Shown here piece after piece: positions 1 through 5,094 of a stretch of DNA of 5,957 nt (its first letter is position 1; each line of letters begins with the position of its first letter). The position numbers and the translations under genes were made by a program. This stretch comes from Pseudomonadota bacterium. Its GTDB lineage: Bacteria > Pseudomonadota > Gammaproteobacteria > Burkholderiales > Thiobacillaceae. The notes under the pieces are model-generated. The model saw only the letters and a program-made list of their open reading frames with translations, ran no database searches and was not told where the DNA came from. Location of the stretch: positions 1 to 5,957 of the forward strand of contig JAJXXS010000183.1 in the NCBI GenBank assembly GCA_021780975.1, written 5' to 3'.

Positions 1-292
1 CGCGCTCGACCGAGGCATACCAGTCCTGCCAGCGCGTCGCCTTGAGCTCGGCCACCGAGCCGCAGTGGCCGGCCAGCTGCGGGCAGGCCACACTGTAGCC
101 GCGCCGCGCCAGGGTGCTGCCGACGAAACGCATCTCCGCCGGCGTGCCGGTGAGGCCGTGGATCAGCAGCACCGCGGCCGGCCCGCCGGCATGATGAAAG
201 CCCTGGGCGCCGAGCACGCGGCGCAGTTCGGCGTCCGGCGCCGTCGCTCCCGGTCCTTCGCTCCCGGCAAGCGGCATGCGGGCAGTCTCCAT
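1..292 (-). CDS. alpha/beta-hydrolase (carboxylesterase-like), N-terminal part, runs off left edge
   Basis: Only the first 97 residues are in the window; the 3' end lies beyond position 1. After a weakly conserved Gly/Ala/Pro-rich stretch of about 37 residues comes a hydrophobic strand (AAVLLIHGLTG, residues 39-49) with the HG-x-x-G oxyanion-hole motif of alpha/beta-hydrolases, followed by TPAEM and a helix leading to a second strand (GYSVACPQLAGHC, 65-77). This layout resembles Est30-type carboxylesterases. The family usually has GHG where this protein has GHC (75-77). The nucleophile Ser and the catalytic Asp/His lie outside the window, so activity cannot be judged. The ATG at 292-290 overlaps the stop of the upstream phosphatase gene as TGATG, and GGAA lies 4 nt before it, so translational coupling is likely. 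Met6 is an alternative start. Ester or thioester hydrolysis is inferred from the family; the substrate is unknown. Confidence 0.82.
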   Translation of the reverse strand, partial: METARMPLAGSEGPGATAPDAELRRVLGAQGFHHAGGPAAVLLIHGLTGTPAEMRFVGSTLARRGYSVACPQLAGHCGSVAELKATRWQDWYASVER

Positions 293-966
293 CAGGTTCC
301 GGCGCGCTGGAGCGCGGATCGTTCGGCATCCAGATCCCAACGCCGCAGCTCCTGGAGCACGTCGTCGAAACTGGCGAAAGGAACATGGGCGATGCCCTCG
401 GCCTCGCAATAGGCACGCAGCGACGACTTGGCAAACACGTGGTCGGCCCGGCGCGCCAGGCAGAAATCGGAGCGACCGTCACCGATGAGCACGACCGGGC
501 CGCCGAAAGCGGTCGCCAGCCCCTGCGCCGCCGCGCACTTGCAGGTGCCGTTGCCCGCCCCGCAGTCGCCGGCAAGGAAGGGGAACGACACGTCCAAGCC
601 GCCGGCCAAGAAGTGCAGGCGGTTGGCGTAGCTGCGCAGCCGGGGCAGCCGCCCCTTGTCCATCAGCAGGCGTATGGGATAGTCGATGCCGTCGCTGGCG
701 ATGGCCACCTCGCCCAGGGTCTGCGCGTAGCGGCAGAAATTCGCGAAGCCGGGATCGAGTTCGATGTCGTGGAAAAAAGCCTCCAGTTCCAGCCGGTTCG
801 CCTCGACCAGGCGCACCTGCTCCTGCAGGCAGGTGCGCGCGGAAATCCGGCCGGCCTGGCAATCGCCCTCCAGAGCCTGCCAGCGTGACGTCGCGAAGCG
901 GGCCAGCAGGCTGTCCAGCGGGTCGCGCGGCGCCAGCGTGCCATCGAAATCGACGATGAATATCAT
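292..966 (-). CDS. MtnX-like HAD-IB family phosphatase
   Basis: A 224-residue soluble protein of the haloacid dehalogenase superfamily, close in length to MtnX (about 235 residues). Visible motifs: motif I DFDGTL at residues 6-11 (nucleophile Asp6, acid/base Asp8), motif II Ser91 in AIASDG, motif III Lys143, and motif IV GDGRSD at 162-167 supplying the Mg-binding acids. The segment between motifs I and II (about 12-85) is helical and fits the C1 cap of subfamily IB. Cys135, Cys142 and Cys144 surround Lys143. The family removes phosphate from small phosphorylated metabolites; MtnX itself acts in methionine salvage, but no other salvage gene is visible, so the specific substrate is open. The start at 966 is chosen because the ATG immediately precedes the first strand; the reading frame stays open upstream to 1215, but that part is Arg/Pro-rich shadow over the regulator gene. 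No good Shine-Dalgarno precedes the ATG. The gene is coupled to the downstream hydrolase. Confidence 0.87.
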   Translation of the reverse strand: MIFIVDFDGTLAPRDPLDSLLARFATSRWQALEGDCQAGRISARTCLQEQVRLVEANRLELEAFFHDIELDPGFANFCRYAQTLGEVAIASDGIDYPIRLLMDKGRLPRLRSYANRLHFLAGGLDVSFPFLAGDCGAGNGTCKCAAAQGLATAFGGPVVLIGDGRSDFCLARRADHVFAKSSLRAYCEAEGIAHVPFASFDDVLQELRRWDLDAERSALQRAGT

Positions 967-1024
967 GCAGTGTGTGAGCCCGGTCGGGGCCGGGGTGATA
1001 CGGGCGTGAGTGGCTTTGCACCAT

Positions 1025-1030
1025 CTTATA
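1025..1030 (-). promoter_or_regulatory. possible -10 box for the phosphatase/hydrolase operon
   Basis: On the minus strand this reads TATAAG, a good match to the sigma-70 -10 consensus, about 59 bp upstream of the phosphatase ATG. No good -35 hexamer lies 16-19 bp upstream; candidates there (TCAGGA, TGTCAG) match poorly. It is supported only by the -10 match and its location. Confidence 0.3.
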
Positions 1031-1085
1031 GCGCCAAGCTTACGGCATCCTGACAGCGCCGCCTGCGCGCCTGGCCATCTGCCTG

Positions 1086-1091
1086 TAAACT
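1086..1091 (+). promoter_or_regulatory. possible -10 box directly before the response regulator
   Basis: TAAACT matches four of six -10 consensus positions. Transcription would begin about at the ATG at 1098, implying a leaderless or nearly leaderless message, which would fit the lack of any Shine-Dalgarno. The -35 position (CTGCGC at 17-bp spacing) is poor, so this is weak. Confidence 0.22.
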
Positions 1092-1097
1092 CGCGCC

Positions 1098-1766
1098 ATG
1101 CGCATCCTGGTGGTGGAGGACGATGCCGTCCTCGTCGATGTCTTGCAGCACGCGCTGCGCCGCGCCGGCTACGTGGTCGACGCCTGCCGCGACGGCGTGG
1201 CCGCCGACGCCGCACTGGCTGATCCGGCCTACGACCTGGTCATCCTCGACCTCGGCCTGCCGCGCCGCGACGGCTTCGAGGTGCTGCGCGCGCTGCGCCA
1301 GCGCAAGCCCGTCCCGCCGGTGCTGGTACTCACCGCCCGGGATGCGCTGGCCGACCGCGTGCGCGGGCTGGATCTCGGCGCCGACGACTACATGGTCAAG
1401 CCCTTCGACCTGCCCGAACTGGAGGCGCGCATCCGCGCCCTGGTGCGCCGCACCCATGCCGCCGCCCCCGAGATCGCCCTCGGCCCGCTGCGCTTCGACC
1501 TGGCGGCGCGGCGCATGACCCTCGAAGGCTCTGACCTCGATCTGTCGCAGCGCGAATACGCCCTCCTGGAAGCCCTCCTGCTGCGCGCCGGCCAGGTGGT
1601 GGGCAAGGACCAGCTGGTGGACAAGCTGTGCAGCCGCGACGAGGCCGTGGGCACCAATGCCATCGAGGTCTACATCCACCGCCTGCGCAAAAAGATCGAA
1701 CCCGCCGGCATCCGCATCAAGACCGTGCGCGGCATGGGCTATCTGCTGGAAAAGCCGGGTGAATAG
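1098..1766 (+). CDS. OmpR-family two-component response regulator (TctD/QseB type)
   Basis: A full-length 222-residue regulator. The receiver domain (about 1-115) has the acidic pocket Glu7/Asp8/Asp9, the phosphoacceptor Asp51 in VILDLGLP, Thr79, the switch aromatic Tyr98 and Lys101 in the YMVKPF motif, so it should be phosphorylated normally. The C-terminal winged-helix DNA-binding domain (about 125-220) includes a recognition helix around TNAIEVYIHRLRKKI (186-200) and the terminal hairpin with TVRGMGYLLE (209-218). Sequence style is that of the TctD/QseB/PmrA branch. It is a cytoplasmic transcription factor controlled by the kinase encoded immediately downstream, whose GTG start overlaps this gene's last 8 bases. 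The ATG at 1098 is certain from the fold (MRILVVEDD), although no Shine-Dalgarno is visible before it. Target genes are unknown; the divergent phosphatase operon and autoregulation are plausible. An exact name (tctD, qseB) is not justified. Confidence 0.96.
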   Translation: MRILVVEDDAVLVDVLQHALRRAGYVVDACRDGVAADAALADPAYDLVILDLGLPRRDGFEVLRALRQRKPVPPVLVLTARDALADRVRGLDLGADDYMVKPFDLPELEARIRALVRRTHAAAPEIALGPLRFDLAARRMTLEGSDLDLSQREYALLEALLLRAGQVVGKDQLVDKLCSRDEAVGTNAIEVYIHRLRKKIEPAGIRIKTVRGMGYLLEKPGE

Positions 1767-3144
1767 ACCGCTATCGCTGCGCCGCACCCTGGTGCTGTGG
1801 CTGTTCATCCCGCTCGCCGCCATGCTGCTGGTGTGGGCCATGGTGGTCTACCTGGGCGCCCACCGCTTCGCCAACAAGGCTTACGACAAGGCGCTGCTGG
1901 AAAACGCCGTCGACATGAGCGATCTCGCACGCAAATACTACCTGCCCGGCCAGCCGCTGCACCTGCCGCATGAAGTGGTGCACGCCATCATGATGGATGC
2001 CCGCGACACCACTTACTACGCCGTGGCCGACCGCCAGGGCCGCATCCTCGCCGGCGCCCCATGGCTCGCCCAGGCCGGCGCCGCGGGGGATCGCCCGCGC
2101 TTCTACAATGTGCGCCACCGCGGCGTGCCGCTGCGCGTGGTGGCGGTGTCCGTGCCCGCCGCGTCCGCGCAGGCCCCCGCCCGCGTGCTGACGGCGGAGA
2201 CGCTCAACAAGCGCAACCATTTGGCGCAGGCGCTGCTCCTTGAAATCCTCGCGCCGCAGGTGGTGCTGCTGCTGCTCGCCGCCGGGCTGGTCTGGTTCGG
2301 CGTGCGGCGCGGCCTGGTGCCCCTGGAGCGCGTGCGCCTGGCGGTGGAGAAACGCTCCGCCACGCACCTGGAGCCCCTGTCGCTGGAGCAGGCGCCGGAA
2401 GAAGTGCGCCCCCTGGTGGGCGCCATCAACAGCCTCATGGAGCGCCTGCAAGGCGTGCTCGCCACCCAGCAGGATTTCATCGCCGACGCCGCGCACCAGC
2501 TGCGCACCCCGCTCGCCGGCCTCAAGGGCCAGATCGACCTCGCCCTGTCGCAGCCGCGCCCGGAAGAGGTCCGGCACGCCCTGAACCAGGCCCGCGTCAG
2601 CACCGAACGCATGATCCGCTTGTCGCATCAGTTGCTGGCGCTGGCGCGCAACGAGCCCCATGCCGCCGCCGGTGCGAGCATGCAAAAACTCGACCTTGCG
2701 CGCCTGGCGCGCGAGGCCGCCATGGAATGGGTGCCCACTGCCCTGAAGAAGAACCTCGACCTGGGCTACGAAGGCGACCAGGAAGCTCCCGTCCTCGGCA
2801 ACGAGGTGAGCCTGCGCGAACTGATCGCCAACCTGCTCGACAACGCGCTGCGCTACACCCCGGCGGGCGGCGCGGTGACCCTGGCCGTTGCCGTTGCAGA
2901 AGACGTGCGCCTGAGCGTCACCGACAGCGGCCCCGGCATCCCGGCCGCACATCGTGCGCGCGTGCTGGAGCGCTTCTATCGCCTGCCCGGCGAGGAGAAC
3001 GACGGCTGCGGCCTGGGCCTTGCCATCGTGCGCGAAATCGCCCAGGCCCACGGCGCCGAGGTCGCCATCGATGCCGCCCCGGGCGGCAACGGCTGCCGGG
3101 TCAGCGTGCGGTTGCCGCGGCTAGCCTACTCGTCGCCGGCGTAG
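1759..3144 (+). CDS. membrane sensor histidine kinase (TctE/QseC type)
   Basis: A 461-residue kinase that should phosphorylate the regulator just upstream. Order: short basic N-terminus, TM1 about residues 10-32, a periplasmic domain of about 125 residues (33-158) resembling the two-component sensor N-terminal (2CSK_N) type of TctE and QseC, TM2 about 163-182, a HAMP linker, then HisKA with phosphoacceptor His246 in AHQLRTPLAG. The HATPase domain has the N box NLLDNALRYTP (Asn358, Asn362), G1 box DSGPGIP (389-395) and G2 box GCGLGLAIV (416-424), so it is intact. The frame is open upstream to 1657, but that part lies inside the regulator. GTG at 1759 is preferred because it leads straight into the basic/TM1 segment, has GGA about 8 nt before it, and overlaps the regulator stop as GTGAATAG, a typical coupling arrangement. 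The signal is unknown; TctE relatives respond to tricarboxylates, but that cannot be transferred. The 3' end overlaps the convergent glycosyltransferase gene by 19 bp. Confidence 0.95.
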   Translation: MNRPLSLRRTLVLWLFIPLAAMLLVWAMVVYLGAHRFANKAYDKALLENAVDMSDLARKYYLPGQPLHLPHEVVHAIMMDARDTTYYAVADRQGRILAGAPWLAQAGAAGDRPRFYNVRHRGVPLRVVAVSVPAASAQAPARVLTAETLNKRNHLAQALLLEILAPQVVLLLLAAGLVWFGVRRGLVPLERVRLAVEKRSATHLEPLSLEQAPEEVRPLVGAINSLMERLQGVLATQQDFIADAAHQLRTPLAGLKGQIDLALSQPRPEEVRHALNQARVSTERMIRLSHQLLALARNEPHAAAGASMQKLDLARLAREAAMEWVPTALKKNLDLGYEGDQEAPVLGNEVSLRELIANLLDNALRYTPAGGAVTLAVAVAEDVRLSVTDSGPGIPAAHRARVLERFYRLPGEENDGCGLGLAIVREIAQAHGAEVAIDAAPGGNGCRVSVRLPRLAYSSPA

Positions 3145-4235
3145 CCCAGCACCGGCACCGCCAGCGCGGGCCAGTGGCGCCCGCCGCGCTCCCATTGCAG
3201 CACGGCCTCGGCCACCCAATGCGGCGTGAGCAGCTGCATGCAGCGCTGATATTCGGCCTGCGGGCAATCTTTGGCGTAGCAGTTGCGACAGGGGATGTCG
3301 ACCTGCACCGCCAGCACCTGCGGCCCGATGGGACGCACCCGGCGCGGGTCGGTGGGGCCGCAGATCACCAGCATGGGCGTGTCCGTGCAGGCGCACACGT
3401 GGGCCATGCCGGTATCGTTGCCGACGATCGCGCGCGCGCCCTCCGCCAGGAGAACGGCATCCGCAATGCCGCTGCGGCCATTGAGGTTGACCACCGCAGC
3501 GCCGCCCAGGCGCGCGATCTCCCGGCAGTCCTCGACCTCGTCCGGTCCACCGACGAGGACGATGCTCTCCACGCCGCGCGCGAGCAGCAGGCGCGCCAGT
3601 TCGGCATAGCGCTGCACGCCCCAGCGCTTGAGGAAACCAGCCTTCTGCGAGCCCGGCAGAAAGATCACGTAACTCCCGGGCCGCAAGCCGGCTTCCTCCA
3701 TCAGCGCGGCGACATGCCTGCGCTGCGCCTCGGCCACATGGAGCCTGCCGTGCGGCGTCAGCGTCGCGATGCCCGCCGCCTGCAAGGCGCTGCGGGTGAA
3801 GATGCCGGGGCGATCCCACACCATGTCGCGCGCGGGGCCGAAATGGTAGGGAAAGCGCGCCCGGTGCCCGATGCGCCAGCGCGCGCCGCGGCCGGACCAT
3901 GCCAGCAGGGAGAGCAGCAGCCGGCTGCGGTCGTTGCTCTGCATGTCCACCACCAGATCGTATTGCCCGGCGCCGATTTCCCGCAGCCAGCGCCACATGC
4001 CGCGCCAGCCGTCGCGCACCGCCACGGCGATGACACGGCGCCAGCGCGGATCGTCGCGGAACAAGCCGGCGTAGGCAGGCAGGGTGTTGAGGTCGATCGT
4101 GGCGGCGGGGAAAGCGCGCCGCACGTCCTCCACGAAGGCCGTGGCGGAAACCAAGTCCCCCATGGCGCTCCACTTGATGATGAGGATGCGGCGCACCGCG
4201 GCCGCATCGATGGCCCCGGGATGGAACAGCGCCAC
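3126..4235 (-). CDS. glycosyltransferase family 9 protein (heptosyltransferase-like)
   Basis: A 369-residue GT-B fold enzyme. The N-terminal half begins with strand ILIIKWSAMGDLV (17-29), whose GD pair (26-27) is the GT9 acceptor-side motif, and later DMQSNDRSR (97-105). The C-terminal nucleotide-sugar half has FLPGSQKAGFLKRW (192-205), LVGGPDE and the hallmark GNDTGMAH (272-279) followed by CGPTDPRRVRPIGP. A cysteine set C316-x2-C319-x4-C324-x7-C332 near the C-terminus is typical of many WaaF/WaaQ-like members. The family transfers heptose or a related sugar from an ADP-sugar to lipopolysaccharide core at the cytoplasmic face of the inner membrane; the exact donor and acceptor are not predictable. 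GTG at 4235 is the longest start, 2 bp after the hisG stop; GTG encoding residue 14 (4196) is an alternative that gives a more usual N-terminus. No Shine-Dalgarno is obvious, so coupling to hisG translation is likely. Its presence right after hisG, where hisD is expected, is unusual. Confidence 0.92.
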   Translation of the reverse strand: MALFHPGAIDAAAVRRILIIKWSAMGDLVSATAFVEDVRRAFPAATIDLNTLPAYAGLFRDDPRWRRVIAVAVRDGWRGMWRWLREIGAGQYDLVVDMQSNDRSRLLLSLLAWSGRGARWRIGHRARFPYHFGPARDMVWDRPGIFTRSALQAAGIATLTPHGRLHVAEAQRRHVAALMEEAGLRPGSYVIFLPGSQKAGFLKRWGVQRYAELARLLLARGVESIVLVGGPDEVEDCREIARLGGAAVVNLNGRSGIADAVLLAEGARAIVGNDTGMAHVCACTDTPMLVICGPTDPRRVRPIGPQVLAVQVDIPCRNCYAKDCPQAEYQRCMQLLTPHWVAEAVLQWERGGRHWPALAVPVLGYAGDE

Positions 4236-4237
4236 GC

Positions 4238-4897
4238 TCAGGCGGCGCGGCGGCCCGCTGCCGCGCCTTCGATGGCGGCGAGGATGGGCGCGAGCAGGGT
4301 GCGCTTGGTTTTGAGCGCCGCCTGGTTGACGATCAGGCGCGAGCTGATGGGTACGATGTCCTCCACCGCCACCAGGCGGTTGGCCTTGAGGGTGGCGCCA
4401 GTGGACACGAGGTCGACGATGGCGTCAGCCAGCCCCACCAGCGGCGCCAGCTCCATGGAGCCGTAAAGCTTGATGAGGTCGACATGCACGCCCTTGGCGG
4501 CGAAGTGCTCGCGCGCCATCTTCACGTATTTGGTGGCCACGCGGATGCGCGCGCCCTGACGCACGTGCGCAGCGTAATCGTAGCCCTCAGGCACCGCCAC
4601 CATCATGCGACAGCGCGCTATGCCGAGATCGACAGGCTGGTAGAGCCCCTCGCCGCCATGCTCGATGAGCACGTCGCGCCCGGCCACGCCGAGATCGGCG
4701 CCGCCATGCTGCACGTAGGTGGGCACATCGGTCGCGCGCACGATGATGAGGCGCACGTCGGCGCGGTTGGTGCCGATGATGAGCTTGCGCGAGGATTCGG
4801 GATCTTCCAGCGGAACTATCCCTGCGGCTGCGAGCAGCGGCAGGGTTTCCTGAAAAATGCGCCCTTTGGACAGGGCCAGGGTCACGTCGTTGTTCAT
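4238..4897 (-). CDS. hisG: ATP phosphoribosyltransferase catalytic subunit, short form
   Basis: A 219-residue HisG that joins ATP and PRPP to give N1-phosphoribosyl-ATP, the first step of histidine biosynthesis, in the cytoplasm. Visible family signatures are LALSKGR (7-13), TNRADVRLIIVRATDVPTYV (43-62), GADLGVAGRDVL (66-77), LYGSMELAPLVGLADAIVDL (144-163) and the PRPP-binding STGATLKAN (165-173). The length shows the short form, which lacks the roughly 80-residue C-terminal regulatory domain. Short HisG proteins work as a hetero-octamer with HisZ, a histidyl-tRNA-synthetase paralogue that also confers histidine feedback; hisZ is not in this window and must be elsewhere. The ATG at 4897 is fixed by the start of the first strand. 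Instead of a Shine-Dalgarno, the bases just before it read CCTCCGCC. It lies downstream of murA with a 197-bp gap and is followed after 2 bp by the GT9 gene instead of hisD. Confidence 0.97.
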   Translation of the reverse strand: MNNDVTLALSKGRIFQETLPLLAAAGIVPLEDPESSRKLIIGTNRADVRLIIVRATDVPTYVQHGGADLGVAGRDVLIEHGGEGLYQPVDLGIARCRMMVAVPEGYDYAAHVRQGARIRVATKYVKMAREHFAAKGVHVDLIKLYGSMELAPLVGLADAIVDLVSTGATLKANRLVAVEDIVPISSRLIVNQAALKTKRTLLAPILAAIEGAAAGRRAA

Positions 4898-4934
4898 GGC
4901 GGAGGCTAGTGCCCTGAGGCGGAGGTTCGTGGAA

Positions 4935-4940
4935 TATTTA
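4935..4940 (-). promoter_or_regulatory. possible -10 box for hisG
   Basis: On the minus strand this reads TAAATA within TAAATATTCC, the most A/T-rich patch of the spacer, 37 bp before the hisG ATG. The best upstream -35 candidate (TTCGAC, about 19 bp away) is poor. It is a suggestion based on composition and place only. Confidence 0.25.
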
Positions 4941-5003
4941 CGGGGGTGGTTGGACAGGCGTCGAAAGCCGGCGACATCGTTGCCAGACGCGAAGCCGCGC
5001 GCA

Positions 5004-5022
5004 GCGAGGTTGCACCCCTCGC
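5004..5022 (-). other. small inverted repeat in the murA-hisG spacer
   Basis: GCGAGG (5004-5009) pairs perfectly with CCTCGC (5017-5022) around a 7-base loop. No T-run follows on either strand, so it is not a standard intrinsic terminator. A 6-bp GC-rich stem can arise by chance in DNA of this composition. Confidence 0.3.
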
Positions 5023-5094
5023 GAGCACGGCGACAAAGCAGGGCGGCGATATTGGACGTTTTTCCATCATGAATTTCCGACTCAGGACACCAGG

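Larger units (their letters stand above)
967..1097. promoter_or_regulatory. divergent intergenic region between phosphatase and response regulator
   Basis: These 131 bp separate two divergently transcribed units, so both must start from promoters here or nearby. The stretch 1019-1060 is richer in A/T than its surroundings. It contains two CTTA motifs in direct orientation (CTTATA at 1025, CTTACG at 1039; start-to-start 14 bp) and two AGCGCC copies (1030-1035 and 1055-1060; 25 bp apart). OmpR-family regulators bind direct repeats, but usually with half-sites about 10-11 bp apart, so these are not convincing operators. No ORF or RNA gene is seen here. Confidence 0.55.
4898..5094 (-). promoter_or_regulatory. 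197-bp murA-hisG spacer, probably with a hisG promoter or leader
   Basis: The gap is long for genes that are often adjacent in related bacteria. It contains an 8-bp direct repeat (CCTCCGCC on the minus strand) at 4918-4925 and 4898-4905, 20 bp apart start to start, the second abutting the hisG ATG. An A/T-rich patch lies at 4932-4940 and a 6-bp hairpin at 5004-5022. No terminator with a T-run follows murA. Small open frames on both strands here are not convincing genes. There is no histidine-rich leader peptide, so classical his attenuation is not supported. Confidence 0.45.

Noticed and set aside
1025..1044. PmrA-type box formed by two CTTA motifs
   Set aside because: A PmrA box has half-sites 11 bp apart start to start; here the distance is 14 bp and the second half-site is CTTACG.
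967..1215. 83-residue N-terminal extension of the phosphatase
   Set aside because: The extension is Arg/Pro-rich, overlaps the response regulator antisense, and the HAD fold begins exactly at the Met at 966.
1771..3051. 426-residue open frame antisense to the histidine kinase
   Set aside because: It lies wholly opposite an intact, motif-complete kinase. Its composition (His, Gln, Gly, Ala rich) is that expected from a GC-rich antisense frame, and no domain is recognisable.
3135..3156. Possible terminator stem GCCGG/CCGGC near the convergent gene ends
   Set aside because: Only 5 bp of stem with a 12-base loop and no T-run on either strand, and it lies within coding sequence.
2727..4466. 579-residue plus-strand open frame across the kinase end, the GT9 gene and part of hisG
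   Set aside because: It spans three well-supported genes in the wrong frame or strand, is Arg/Pro/Ala rich and has no recognisable motif.
4906..5070. 54-residue minus-strand open frame between murA and hisG, starting ATGATG
   Set aside because: No recognisable family, no clear ribosome site and no His run that would make it a his leader peptide. A frame this short is expected by chance at this GC content.
4929..5072. 47-residue Arg-rich plus-strand frame starting at GTG with GGAGG 3 nt upstream
   Set aside because: The GGAGG is part of the GGCGGAGG repeat, its spacing to GTG is too short, and the Arg-rich composition is typical of chance frames in GC-rich DNA.
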